A stretch of 64,000 nt of DNA from B25-G16 sp964549945 (GCA_964549945.1 CAZJXD010000005.1:43913-107912), one strand, 5' to 3'. Numbered from the stretch's first letter, positions 34,329 to 43,642 are shown. Notes: generated from the sequence alone by a model not told the origin. Numbers and translations: made by a program.

Positions 34329-36425
34329 TCAAACCTTGAACGTCTTCCTCATCCTGAATTCCTCTTGTTTACCCCTGTTCCACTGCTTCAAAGGCCTGAG
34401 GTACCCAACGATTCGCGAGTACACCTCACACTCATCACCGCACTTTGGACATAAGTCATGTTCTCCGTTCAGATACCCATGTACAGGGCAGACGCTAAAG
34501 GTGGGAGAGAAGGTGAAGTATGGGATATGATAGTTATCGCATATCTTCTTTACCAGTGATTTTATGCCTTCGGGGTTATTGATCTTCTCGCCCACGTAGA
34601 TATGAAAAACCGTTCCCCCTGTGTATTTCTGCTGGATGCTGTCCTGCAAATCAAGGGCCTCGAACACGTCATCGGTGAAGTTAACGGGCAGATGGGTGGA
34701 GTTGGTATAATAAGACTGGTCCCTGTCTCCATTGCCCGCCGTAATAATATCGGAGAACTGTTCCTTGTCAATCCTCGCCAAGCTGTGCGATGTTCCCTCG
34801 GCAGGAGTGGCCTCAAGGTTATAGTTGTTCCCCGTCTCGTTCTGAAACTCGAGGAGTTGTTCTCTCATGAAATCCAAGACCTTCAGGGCAAATTCCCTCC
34901 CCCCTCTCTCACCAATAGTGCTGCCAAGAAAGTTCCTGCAGGCCTCGTTCATTCCAACAAGCCCGACGGTGGAAAAATGGTTCTTCCAATACTCACCGAA
35001 CCGCTCCTTTACATTCCGCAAGTAGTACTTAGTATAGGGATAGAGGCCCCCATCAGTAAACCTCTCCAGGATCTTCCTCTTTATCTCCAAGCTCTCCTTT
35101 GCCAGGGACATTAGATTCCCAAGCCTTGTAAGAAATTCCTCCTCAGTATTGCTGAGGTACCCTATCCTTGGCATATTTATCGTCACCACCCCAATAGAGC
35201 CGGTTAAGGGATTTGAGCCGAACAGCCCCCCTCCCCTCTTTTCCAGCTCCCTGTTGTCTATTCTCAACCGACAGCACATACTCCTCGCATCCTCGGGCTT
35301 CATGTCCGAGTTGACGAAGTTCGAAAAATAGGGGACTCCATATTTGGCCGTCATCTCCCATAGGTTTTTGAGTATTGGATTTTCCCACTCAAAATCCCTT
35401 GTGATGTTGTAAGTGGGGATGGGAAAGGTAAATACCCTTCCCCCTGCATCGCCCTCTGCCATCACCTCCAGAAAGGCCTTGTTAAACAGATCTATCTCCT
35501 TCTGGAACTCCGAATAGGTAGCCTCCTGTGGCTCACCCCCTATAATGACGGATTGATCCGCGTAGTAGGCGGGCACGGCAAGGTCGAGGGTAACATTGGT
35601 AAAGGGGGTCTGGAAGCCCACCCTTGTGGGCACGTTGATGTTAAAGATAAACTCCTGCAAGGCCTGCTTCACGCCCTTATACTCCAATCCATCGAAGCGT
35701 ATGAAGGGGGCGAGCAGGGTGTCGAAATTAGAGAATGCCTGTGCGCCAGCAGCCTCCCCCTGGAGCGTGTAGAAGAAATTCACGATCTGCCCAAGGGCGC
35801 TCCTAAGATGTCTGGCGGGCTTGCTCTCCACCTTCCCCCACACACCCCTGAATCCCTCTGCCAGCAAATCAAACAAATCCCAGCCCACGCAATACACGGA
35901 GAGGATATTGAGATCATGGATGTGAAAATCGCCCTGTATATGGGACTCCCTGATCTCAGGGGAGTAGATTTCACTTAACCAATAGACCTTGCTCACCTCT
36001 GAGGAGACATAGTTATTCAATCCCTGGAGGGAGAATGCCATATTGCTGTTCTCGTTGACCCGCCAGTCCGTCTTATTGAGGTACTGATCCACCAGATCAA
36101 CGGTTGCCTTGTTGGCGATATCCCTGATCCTCGCATGCTGCTCCCTGTAGAGAATATATGCCTTGGCCGTCTTGCGATAGGTAGAGGAAAGCAATATCTC
36201 CTCTACGATATCCTGGATCTCCTCCACCGCGGGGGTCTTATCGCCAATTGCCTGCTGGGCGAGGTTTAAGACCCTTATGGCGAGCCGCTTGGCCACCTTC
36301 TCGTCAAACTCACCCGTTGCCCTTCCGGCCTTGGCGATCGCACTGGTGATCTTGCTCGCCTCGAAGGGTACTATGGTTCCGTCTCTCTTTTCTATCTCCC
36401 TAAACATGACCTCATCCCTCTCCAT
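34329..36425 (-). CDS. nrdD: Anaerobic ribonucleoside-triphosphate reductase (class III)
   Basis: A 698-residue enzyme. An N-terminal ATP-cone (EIEKRDGTIVPFEASKITSA) gives allosteric control. The catalytic barrel follows. At the C terminus a zinc site (CPVHGYL, CPKCGDECEVYSR) lies next to the glycyl-radical motif RIVGYLRP, with Gly near 674. It makes deoxynucleotides without oxygen, which marks the organism as anaerobic or facultative. The start at 36425 has GAGG before it; an ATG at 36407 is an alternative. Confidence 0.96.
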   Translation of the reverse strand: MERDEVMFREIEKRDGTIVPFEASKITSAIAKAGRATGEFDEKVAKRLAIRVLNLAQQAIGDKTPAVEEIQDIVEEILLSSTYRKTAKAYILYREQHARIRDIANKATVDLVDQYLNKTDWRVNENSNMAFSLQGLNNYVSSEVSKVYWLSEIYSPEIRESHIQGDFHIHDLNILSVYCVGWDLFDLLAEGFRGVWGKVESKPARHLRSALGQIVNFFYTLQGEAAGAQAFSNFDTLLAPFIRFDGLEYKGVKQALQEFIFNINVPTRVGFQTPFTNVTLDLAVPAYYADQSVIIGGEPQEATYSEFQKEIDLFNKAFLEVMAEGDAGGRVFTFPIPTYNITRDFEWENPILKNLWEMTAKYGVPYFSNFVNSDMKPEDARSMCCRLRIDNRELEKRGGGLFGSNPLTGSIGVVTINMPRIGYLSNTEEEFLTRLGNLMSLAKESLEIKRKILERFTDGGLYPYTKYYLRNVKERFGEYWKNHFSTVGLVGMNEACRNFLGSTIGERGGREFALKVLDFMREQLLEFQNETGNNYNLEATPAEGTSHSLARIDKEQFSDIITAGNGDRDQSYYTNSTHLPVNFTDDVFEALDLQDSIQQKYTGGTVFHIYVGEKINNPEGIKSLVKKICDNYHIPYFTFSPTFSVCPVHGYLNGEHDLCPKCGDECEVYSRIVGYLRPLKQWNRGKQEEFRMRKTFKV

Positions 36426-36683
36426 AGAAGCCTCTGAACAACCAGGGATCTCTGTTGAGTTACTCCTGCATTCCTCGAGATACTCATGGGCTTATCAATG
36501 GCCTGGCATCACATCACTGGTTTGAATGGGAGTGAGAGAAAACACATCACCTCCGAGAAGACAGCCTTTCAGCCCATGGCTCCACTGCTCATTCCACAAG
36601 ATGTAGTATTAAGCTATAATCAAAATTCTATATAAAGTCAATATTGAAGGTTACACAACAGAGAAGTCAAATACATTTTTTTA

Positions 36684-36712
36684 TTGACTTTCGCTCTCTG
36701 TTTCAATACATA
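36684..36712 (+). promoter_or_regulatory. Sigma-70-type promoter of the second cobalamin riboswitch operon
   Basis: TTGACT (36684-36689), a 17-bp spacer and TACATA (36707-36712) form a good sigma-70 promoter. Transcription should start around 36719, just before the aptamer at 36723. Confidence 0.7.
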
Positions 36713-36722
36713 TTCTTATACG

Positions 36723-36907
36723 CGTTCAGGTGCTCGCGAGGAGCGTAAGAGGGAACCCCGTTTAAATCGGGGGCGGGCCCGCCGCTGTAACCCCTCCCTT
36801 TTCTCTTTGAAAAGGGAACTCTTTTAGCCATTGTGCGCCACTGTTTCGAAGGGTCGGAATGGGAAGGCCGCTAAAAGGGCGGGGGAGTCAGAAGACCTGC
36901 CTGAACG
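36723..36907 (+). promoter_or_regulatory. Cobalamin riboswitch controlling the DUF4465-btuB operon
   Basis: P1 is CGTTCAGG (36723-36730) paired with CCTGAACG (36900-36907). Between them lie the conserved GAGGGAACCCCGTTTAAATC, GCCCGCCGCTGTAACCCC and GGAATGGGAAGGCCGC, and the B12 box GGGGGAGTCAGAAGACCTGC. A strong terminator follows at 36967. Promoter, aptamer and terminator are all in the expected order. Confidence 0.96.
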
Positions 36908-36966
36908 TAAGGGCATAACCCTCGCGGACGGGGTGTAGCTTGTAGATCTTGAGGATAAAAAAAGGG

Positions 36967-37005
36967 AAATCCCCGGATCGATTCATTCGATCCGGGGATT
37001 TTTTT
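36967..37005 (+). terminator. Riboswitch-controlled intrinsic terminator
   Basis: AAATCCCCGGATCG and CGATCCGGGGATTT form a perfect 14-bp stem with loop ATTCATT, running into a T tract. It lies 60 bp after the aptamer and about 40 bp before the first gene, so it is the off-switch of this riboswitch. Confidence 0.92.
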
Positions 37006-37042
37006 ATGCACGCGAGTAACACCTAGAAAGGAGATATGAAAA

Positions 37043-37780
37043 ATGAAAAAGGTTTTATTTTTGGTCTTTTTTGTATGTTTATTCCCATCCCCATGGGCCA
37101 GCGCTGCGGTTATCGATCTTGAGGATCTTCCTTTGAGCGCTGAATCCTACTGGAACGGCTCGGACGGTTCAGGAGCCTTTACCAGCGGTGGTGCCACATT
37201 TAGCAATGATTACAATGCACAGTGGGGGAGCTGGGATGGGTTTTCCTACTCAAACCTCACGGACATCACCATCGAGGGATTCGCCGGACAGTACAGTGCC
37301 ATTGCCGGCGGTGGTGCGCTCAATACCACCACCTATGTGATCGGTTACTGCAGCGCCTTTGCGGCAAGCCCTCCTACCGTAACATTCTCCTACGCACAGA
37401 CCGTGACCGGAGCATACGTCACTAACAACAACTACGCATACTACTCCATGCTCAAGGGCGATCAATTCGCCAAGCAATTCGAGGAAGGCGACTGGTTCAC
37501 GCTCACGATTACGGGCAAGGATGCCGATGGGAATGTAACGGGCACGGTTGATTTCAACCTTGCCACCGGCACGGACATAGTAAACACCTGGGAATGGGTT
37601 GGCTTGAGCAGCCTTGGCTCGGTCGAGAGCTTGGAATTCACCCTGAGTTCATCCGATACCGGGGAGTTCGGGATGAACACCCCGGCCTACTTCGCCATGG
37701 ATTTCCTCAACCCGCCGGATGAAGACAGCAGCGGCTGCTTTATTGATGCCATTTCCTCGAGATGGTCGCTGCATAAATGA
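37043..37780 (+). CDS. Secreted DUF4465 protein, probable BtuH-like cobalamin-binding protein
   Basis: A 245-residue protein with signal peptide (MKKVLFLVFFVCLFPSPWAS). The DUF4465 pattern follows: LEDLPLSAESYWNGSDGSGA, FTSGGATFSNDY and WEWVGLSSLGSVESLEFTL. In Bacteroidetes, DUF4465 proteins called BtuH bind B12 at the cell surface. The same domain appears here as the first gene behind a B12 riboswitch and directly before a BtuB-like receptor, so cobalamin capture is a strong inference. The protein ends SSGCFIDAISSRW plus a few residues, a Cys-Phe-Ile tail shared with the third gene of the operon. AAGGAG precedes the ATG. Confidence 0.85.
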   Translation: MKKVLFLVFFVCLFPSPWASAAVIDLEDLPLSAESYWNGSDGSGAFTSGGATFSNDYNAQWGSWDGFSYSNLTDITIEGFAGQYSAIAGGGALNTTTYVIGYCSAFAASPPTVTFSYAQTVTGAYVTNNNYAYYSMLKGDQFAKQFEEGDWFTLTITGKDADGNVTGTVDFNLATGTDIVNTWEWVGLSSLGSVESLEFTLSSSDTGEFGMNTPAYFAMDFLNPPDEDSSGCFIDAISSRWSLHK

Positions 37781-37796
37781 AATACATCTCATAAAG

Positions 37797-39839
37797 ATGA
37801 CCCTACTGTTAAAGATTCACTTGTTCAGGCGATACATCATCGCCATAGGGATTTGTCTCCTCTTGCTTTCATTCCCCCTGCATGCCCAAGATAATGCGCG
37901 TGAGGGCGAAGAAGCAGCGGCTACACCTCGATTCGAGCTTGATGAGATCGTGGTCACGGCTTCCCGAATCGAGGAACCCATCAGGGATATACCCAGAAAT
38001 GTCACGGTGATAACCAGCAGTGATATCGAGCAGGCCCCCGGTAATAATATTGTTGACCTCATTGCCAGAGAATCGGGAATAAATCTTCGCAGTTTCTTCG
38101 GAAACGACAAGCAGGCGGTGATCGACATCCGCGGCATGGGAGATACCGCGCCCAGCAATGTGATCGTGATGGTGGATGGAGTGAGGCTTAATTCACCTGA
38201 TTTGACAGGACCGGACTTCTCCTCCATCTCCCTTGATCAGGTCGAGCGCATTGAGATCGTTCGCGGGGCCGGATCGGTGATCTATGGAGACGGCGCAGTT
38301 GGCGGTGTTATCAATATCATCACCAAAGAAGGGCAAAAGGAGCCTCAGATCTGCCTGTACACCTCCTATGGAAGCTATGCAACCTTTGATGGTCGAGCAT
38401 GCTATCGTGGGAGGATTAAAAACCTCGGCCTGGCCGCGATTGGAGATTACTATGACTCCGATGGTTATCGTGAGAATGGCTATTTTCGGAAGAAAGACGC
38501 TTCCGTAAAAACCGGCTATGATCTAAGCGATTCCGTTTCCCTCACATTAGCCGGTTCCCTCCATCAGGATGAATACGGCCTGCCAGGTCCTGTGAGCAAG
38601 GAAAACAAGGACATAAGGGAGAACCGGGTATTGACGGATCACCCTGATGATTATGGGGAGACCACCGATTGGCGAGTAGTGGGGGGTGTTGAGATGGATC
38701 TCGGGCGCTGGGGCTCGTTGACGGCCAAGAGGGGATACCGCCTTCGAGACAACTCCTATATCATAGGTTATAGCCCTCTCATTTCAGAAGAGGACCAGAC
38801 CGATACGATCGACGAGGATACGGAATCCCTCATCCTGGGATACACCAAGGAGTATAACGCCTTCGGCCTCACCCATGGATTCCAGTGCGGGGCAGACTAC
38901 TATGCAACAGAGTATGTGAGGGAGGAGCGTTCCAGGGATCAGCGGAAAAACAGCGAAACCAAGCCCATTGGGGTTTTCGTATCCAATGACTGGCACCTGA
39001 CCGATGGCCTCCTTTTTCAATGGGGATATCGATACAACGAATACAGGGGGCGGTTCAGAGAAGACCTTCGGAGGAGCTTCGATGGGGTTAAACGTTGGGT
39101 GAACGGTGATATCACTGAGAAAAAATTTACCCACAACGTGTATGATTGGGGATTGGTGTATACCTACCGACCTGAGACCACGCTCTTCGTCAGCTATGCC
39201 ACCAGTTTTCGCATTCCCAATGTCGATGAATTCGCGCGAGCCGATGAATCCCTTAAGCCCCAGCGAGGAAGACACACCGAAATCGGCGGACGAAGCCGGA
39301 TAGGGGACCGCATGGAATGCGCCGTTACCCTCTTTCAGGCCAGAATCGAGGACGAGATCTACTTCGGGGAAGATCCCCTTACCGGGGAGAGCTTTAACCG
39401 AAACTACGAGGAGAAGACCATACGCCGCGGTGTTGAAACGGATCTGAGAATATACCCGACCGATTCGATCTACCTATGGGGGAACTACACTTACACCGAA
39501 GCCAAATTTGAGGACAAGGAAACCTTTGTTCCCCTTGTACCTAGGCATAAAGCAAGTGTAGGTGTCGAATGGAATATCCTGGAGCCGCTCGTGCTTTCGC
39601 TCACCGGAACCTTTGTGGGGTCGAGATTCGACGGAAACGACGAGAACAACAACAGGTACGAAAAACTCGATGGCTATACGGTGCTCGATGGCAAGTTGAC
39701 CTTTACCCATAGAGGATTCAAGCTCTTCATTGGCGTTAATAATATCCTCGATGAATTATACTCAACCACGGCATATAGCGAATCATACTATCCCATGCCC
39801 ACCAGAAATGCGTATGGTGGACTGGAGTGGAGGTTTTGA
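37797..39839 (+). CDS. btuB: TonB-dependent cobalamin receptor (BtuB-like)
   Basis: Counted from the ATG at 37797 the protein has 680 residues with a signal peptide (RRYIIAIGICLLLLSFPLHA). The TonB box is in LDEIVVTASRIEEP. A plug domain follows (DIPRNVTVITSSDIEQAPGN, VDGVRLNSPDLTGPDF, VERIEIVRGAGSVIYGDGAV), then a 22-strand barrel ending RNAYGGLEWRF with a terminal Phe. It takes B12 across the outer membrane using the TonB-ExbBD motor. The riboswitch upstream supports B12 as substrate. A start inside the DUF4465 gene is rejected because it adds a non-signal extension. Confidence 0.93.
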   Translation: MTLLLKIHLFRRYIIAIGICLLLLSFPLHAQDNAREGEEAAATPRFELDEIVVTASRIEEPIRDIPRNVTVITSSDIEQAPGNNIVDLIARESGINLRSFFGNDKQAVIDIRGMGDTAPSNVIVMVDGVRLNSPDLTGPDFSSISLDQVERIEIVRGAGSVIYGDGAVGGVINIITKEGQKEPQICLYTSYGSYATFDGRACYRGRIKNLGLAAIGDYYDSDGYRENGYFRKKDASVKTGYDLSDSVSLTLAGSLHQDEYGLPGPVSKENKDIRENRVLTDHPDDYGETTDWRVVGGVEMDLGRWGSLTAKRGYRLRDNSYIIGYSPLISEEDQTDTIDEDTESLILGYTKEYNAFGLTHGFQCGADYYATEYVREERSRDQRKNSETKPIGVFVSNDWHLTDGLLFQWGYRYNEYRGRFREDLRRSFDGVKRWVNGDITEKKFTHNVYDWGLVYTYRPETTLFVSYATSFRIPNVDEFARADESLKPQRGRHTEIGGRSRIGDRMECAVTLFQARIEDEIYFGEDPLTGESFNRNYEEKTIRRGVETDLRIYPTDSIYLWGNYTYTEAKFEDKETFVPLVPRHKASVGVEWNILEPLVLSLTGTFVGSRFDGNDENNNRYEKLDGYTVLDGKLTFTHRGFKLFIGVNNILDELYSTTAYSESYYPMPTRNAYGGLEWRF

Positions 39840-39870
39840 CTATTTCTCTCGACGGTAATGGTTAATACTT

Positions 39871-40692
39871 ATGAGAACACTACGCGTACTATTGCTCGTG
39901 GCATTCCTTTCCCTCGCATCTCCAGCGGTCTCAATGGCCGGATCCTATCCGCCGGCAGCGGGCGTGCAGGGCTCTACCGCTATTCATATGGATGATCCCG
40001 CATTCGTAGGTTGGGCAACGGGATACACGGACTACAGAGCGGGGAGCAATGTCGATTCCGCCTGGCAAACCCCAGAGAAAGCCCTTGGCAAGGCAACCGG
40101 CGACTCTTATGATGTCGTGTCCCTCGGCCGGGGGGGGCGGATCACCCTTACCTTTGCTGCTCCCATTGAGGATGGGGAGGGATGGGACTTCGCCGTCTTC
40201 GAAAACTCCTTTAGCGACAGCTTCTTAGAGCTTGCCTATGTGGAGGTCTCATCCGATGGAGCTACCTTTCTGCGCTTCGACAATGACTCCTTAACCGCCG
40301 AGCCAGTTGGCGCATTTGGGTCCATTGATCCCACCGATATTGAAGGCCTCGCAGGCAAATACCGCCAGGGATACGGGACGCCCTTCGACCTGGCAGATCT
40401 GGGGGAAAGGGAAGAGGTCACCTCTGGCATGGTCGATTTGAGCCACATTGTTTATATTCGGATAATCGATATCATCGGTGACGGCACCTCTCTCGATACG
40501 AGTGGGGATGTCATCTATGACCCTTACCCAACGGTCAATAGCGCCGGCTTCGACCTCGAAGCTATCGGGGTTTCAAGCGGAGCAGCATATCCCGAGGGGG
40601 AATATACACCGCCTGAAGTGCCTCAGCATGAAGGAGAGGCGGGGTTTGGAGGCGGAGGCGGATGTTTTATCAGCGCTCTATCGGAGAGATAA
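39871..40692 (+). CDS. Secreted surface protein of the cobalamin operon, Cys-Phe-Ile tail
   Basis: A 273-residue protein with signal peptide (MRTLRVLLLVAFLSLASPAV). The mature part looks like an all-beta carbohydrate- or ligand-binding domain (WDFAVFENSFSDSFLELAYV, VEVSSDGATFLRFDNDSLTA, VNSAGFDLEAIGVSSG). This FENSF/LAYVEVSSDG type is often met beside DUF4465 and TonB receptors. It ends GFGGGGGCFISALSER: a glycine stretch then Cys-Phe-Ile 9 residues from the end, like the tail of the DUF4465 protein. It starts 31 bp after btuB, so it belongs to the same riboswitch operon. Role in B12 capture is inferred. Confidence 0.72.
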   Translation: MRTLRVLLLVAFLSLASPAVSMAGSYPPAAGVQGSTAIHMDDPAFVGWATGYTDYRAGSNVDSAWQTPEKALGKATGDSYDVVSLGRGGRITLTFAAPIEDGEGWDFAVFENSFSDSFLELAYVEVSSDGATFLRFDNDSLTAEPVGAFGSIDPTDIEGLAGKYRQGYGTPFDLADLGEREEVTSGMVDLSHIVYIRIIDIIGDGTSLDTSGDVIYDPYPTVNSAGFDLEAIGVSSGAAYPEGEYTPPEVPQHEGEAGFGGGGGCFISALSER

Positions 40693-40760
40693 GGCCCTGA
40701 GGCTATGAGATTCCATAATGCCCGCTTATCAGGTTTCCGGTTCTAAGATTTGCTGCCGCC

Positions 40761-41405
40761 CTAGGCAATCCAGGAGAGCGCGAAGATTGCCGTATTTCCC
40801 AGAACGTGTATGGTGATAGGGGCCATCAGGCTTCCCTCAATCTCATAGGCCATGGCGAAGACAATCCCTCCAACTACTTGTGTAAAGGGAATGTGGGGAA
40901 ACCCGGGGTGGGCCAATGCGAATATAAGGGTGCTCACCGTCAACGCCACAAAAACGCCCCACCTCCTGAAAAAACCGTAGAGGAAGCCCCGGAAAAAGAT
41001 CTCCTCTGCCGCGGGCCCCACCACCCCTCCCACTAGGAACAAGAGGATGATACTGCCGGGACCACTTGGTATGTGGGTTTGAATAAGCGTCATGCCGTTT
41101 ATGCCCATCGCGTATAAGATGAGATGGGCGATAAGCGCACTCATTCCAAAGCCAGCGGACCAGATCAATCCCCGTACAAACCCGTGTGCTGCACTGGATC
41201 GAGCCAATCCCACCGAGAACAATCCATTCCCCCAAAGGACAGCCGCTGCCACGAGCAGGGCCATTTCAAGGAGACGAATCAAGCCCAGGAAAATGATGGG
41301 GTTTAAGGGACTCCTTCCAGTTACCCCTCCCGCAGCTGTCTCGACGCAAAGGACTGCGGCAATGGATATGATGAGGCTCTTTACGGTAATCCTATTTGCT
41401 TCCAT
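40761..41405 (-). CDS. CPBP-family intramembrane protease
   Basis: A 214-residue protein with about six membrane helices and the CPBP (Abi/Rce1-like) motifs: GPAAEEIFFRGFLYGFFRRW (Glu-Glu, Arg), ALAHPGFPHIPFTQVVGGIV (His), and TIHVLGNTAIFAL (His). Members are glutamic-type intramembrane proteases or transport partners. Its start overlaps the end of the HEAT-repeat gene upstream by 25 bases. The pair converges on the cobalamin surface operon, which could mean a role in processing the Cys-Phe-Ile tails; that is speculation. Confidence 0.85.
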   Translation of the reverse strand: MEANRITVKSLIISIAAVLCVETAAGGVTGRSPLNPIIFLGLIRLLEMALLVAAAVLWGNGLFSVGLARSSAAHGFVRGLIWSAGFGMSALIAHLILYAMGINGMTLIQTHIPSGPGSIILLFLVGGVVGPAAEEIFFRGFLYGFFRRWGVFVALTVSTLIFALAHPGFPHIPFTQVVGGIVFAMAYEIEGSLMAPITIHVLGNTAIFALSWIA

Positions 41406-42850
41406 CCAAGCCTTTTTAACGCCCTATAGGCATACCATTGGTTATACCAGTGATGGGAGGACTCAATCCTCTTGAGAATGACCTTAATCGCGCCCTGCTC
41501 ACCCCTCTTGCCCAATGCGTAAAAGGCCATTGAAACCACATTGGGGTGAGGGTCATCGAGAAATCCCAGCAGATCGTCGTAGGTCTCAGGTTCTCGGCTG
41601 GCTCCCAAGGCCCGTACCAACCAGTAGCGCACGGGTATACGAGGGCTCTCGAGCATGCTGCGATAGGCCCGAAAATCCCCTATCTCCAAACTCCTCTTCT
41701 CTATGAGCTTCAATGCCGCAACCCTCTCTGGCCACCGCTCGGATTCCAGGGCGGAAGCCACATCCCGCACTTCGAGGCCCTCGGCCCTGCTTTGCGCAAA
41801 GAAAGCGAACAACGCGATGCCTGTTGCCAAACAAATCGCCGAGGCACATGCCGAAGAGGTCCTCATGTTCAGGAAAAGGCCGGTTACCGCCCGGATCGAG
41901 GAAAAGAGGATAACATACAGGATAATGGGAAAGCCCATCAAAAGGGAGAGGAAGGTAAATTGGCGGAAAAACAGGTGCGTGTCGCTTCGTGCCGAGAATT
42001 CCCGCAGGAGGCTTCCCGTCTTTGAGAAAAATACCCGGGGCGTTACCTCGAGCATATCTCTCTCCATATGTGTAAAGACGAGATCGTCACCCCTCTGAAC
42101 CACTATCAGATCAACCGGTGAATCGCCCTCAACCCGGAGGTAGTCGTGGTTGACCAATCGTCTGCCGATGGATTCCGCCATTGCGTTATCCTGAATATGC
42201 TCCAGGCGGTAGGTCTTTAACACCTTCTGGTCCAGGGATTTAAAGGCCTCAGCCGGATAGAGGGTATAGGTATAGTAAAAGTCGTTGATCCTTGTGCCCA
42301 ATCGATTGGATAAGAGCAGATGGTCTCTTATATCCAGGAACAGATGAGAGTCCATTTGGGTAAACCATAAGGCTGAGAGGATCAAAACAGGACCAACGTA
42401 CACAATCCCATTTCTCCATTTCTTCTCGTTTGACCCCGCGGGCATCCACCTCAAGAGGAGGTAAAGGACCATGCACGGTACAAATATAAAATAAGACGAT
42501 ACCATGAGGTCAATGCCTCGGATGTTTGCCATGACGAGACATCCCCCCCATATCGCAATGAGAAAAATCGTAACGTATTTGTTTCTGTAAAAAAGAAGAT
42601 CCCAGAGCCAGGCCGCACCAAGGGTCAGGAGAGCAATGAACGCGCCCACGGATAAGGTATAGAAGAGGCCTCCAAAAAACGCGGGCGCGAAGCCCGGCAA
42701 CGTTTGCATAATACTTTGGTTGGGAATCGTCAGATACCCGCCATCGCGTACCGCCAGAAGAGCTTGGTAGAGATGAACCTGTATGGTAGCCAGGATCTGG
42801 GCGATAATCAGTCCCAGAAGAACAGCGGCAGCATATGGGTATCTTTTCAT
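41381..42850 (-). CDS. Membrane protein with C-terminal HEAT-like repeats
   Basis: A 489-residue protein with five or so N-terminal membrane helices (YAAAVLLGLIIAQILATIQV and following). A soluble periplasmic-type region sits at about 180-290. Two more helices lie near 300-360, and the C-terminal HEAT-like repeats read SERWPERVAALKLIEK, RIPVRYWLVRALGASREPET and PHPNVVSMAFYALGKRGEQG. No family is recognised. It is co-transcribed with the CPBP protease (25-base overlap), and HEAT repeats suggest a docking platform for another protein. Confidence 0.7.
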   Translation of the reverse strand: MKRYPYAAAVLLGLIIAQILATIQVHLYQALLAVRDGGYLTIPNQSIMQTLPGFAPAFFGGLFYTLSVGAFIALLTLGAAWLWDLLFYRNKYVTIFLIAIWGGCLVMANIRGIDLMVSSYFIFVPCMVLYLLLRWMPAGSNEKKWRNGIVYVGPVLILSALWFTQMDSHLFLDIRDHLLLSNRLGTRINDFYYTYTLYPAEAFKSLDQKVLKTYRLEHIQDNAMAESIGRRLVNHDYLRVEGDSPVDLIVVQRGDDLVFTHMERDMLEVTPRVFFSKTGSLLREFSARSDTHLFFRQFTFLSLLMGFPIILYVILFSSIRAVTGLFLNMRTSSACASAICLATGIALFAFFAQSRAEGLEVRDVASALESERWPERVAALKLIEKRSLEIGDFRAYRSMLESPRIPVRYWLVRALGASREPETYDDLLGFLDDPHPNVVSMAFYALGKRGEQGAIKVILKRIESSHHWYNQWYAYRALKRLGWKQIGLP

Positions 42851-43024
42851 TGTAATAGCGATAATGGGGTATCCATGAATCCGAGCAACTCAACTAGAAA
42901 ATACAACCGCTATGAAACATAAGTCAAACAATAGTGAAGTTCCTTGCCCTTCCAGGAGGCGAATTCCTGCGTTTTTGGCAAGCCTTGTGAATTCCAACAG
43001 TGGCGGGGGTTAAGAAACGGATGG

Positions 43025-43642
43025 TTAGGTTTTGCCCCTTTCCTTTACGAATAAAAGGGGGAAAATGATATCGCTCACGCAGCAAGGTATCCATACGGCC
43101 AAGAATAAAAATATAAAGATTCCGATATAGGATAGTATATTCAGGCCCCCTCCCAGGGCCATAATCATATGGAAAAGCGAGGCCCACGTGCTTAAGAGGA
43201 CATGTCCTGCATGAGGGAATTTGGTAGTAGGTCTAAAATAGGAGATAGCGATTCCCATGAAAGCAAGTGGATTTACAAGCCACCATTTTTCAATAAAGCC
43301 AATATGAATCTCCCTTCTAGGCAAATCCAGCAAGCTCTCTCCTAGGAAGGGAATTATCGAATCGCTTAGAGTAGCTATGCCTACAGACCCCGTATAGCCT
43401 ATGACTAGCAACACTGGAAGAATATATCCTCCCCTTATGCCCTCATATCTATGAATCTTATAAATGGAGGAAGTGACCAATGCGCTTAATAGTACATGCA
43501 GGGGGTGGAGTATGTAGAATATTGTGTAGGAGGTATGGGATGGCAGGTGTTGAAATAAAAACATAGCAATTATTCCCGTGAAAGCGCCGAAAAAAGTAAA
43601 AGGAGCGTGGTTTTTTAATTCCCTGCTTATTTGTCTGACCAT
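43025..43642 (-). CDS. Six-helix membrane protein of unknown function
   Basis: A 205-residue protein with about six hydrophobic helices (APFTFFGAFTGIIAMFLFQH, TSYTIFYILHPLHVLLSALV, ILSYIGIFIFLFLAVWIPCC). Several histidines face the membrane region (FQHLPSH, LHPLHV, FPHAGHVLLSTWASLFHMIM), which could bind a metal. It lies 138 bp after a ribbon-helix-helix/zinc-ribbon regulator on the same strand. This pattern fits a metal transporter or metal-sensing accessory, but the family is not recognised. Confidence 0.6.
   Translation of the reverse strand: MVRQISRELKNHAPFTFFGAFTGIIAMFLFQHLPSHTSYTIFYILHPLHVLLSALVTSSIYKIHRYEGIRGGYILPVLLVIGYTGSVGIATLSDSIIPFLGESLLDLPRREIHIGFIEKWWLVNPLAFMGIAISYFRPTTKFPHAGHVLLSTWASLFHMIMALGGGLNILSYIGIFIFLFLAVWIPCCVSDIIFPLLFVKERGKT

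Noticed and set aside
37719..37796. Longer N terminus for the BtuB-like receptor
   Set aside because: It would lie inside the DUF4465 gene and put 26 non-signal residues before a good signal peptide.
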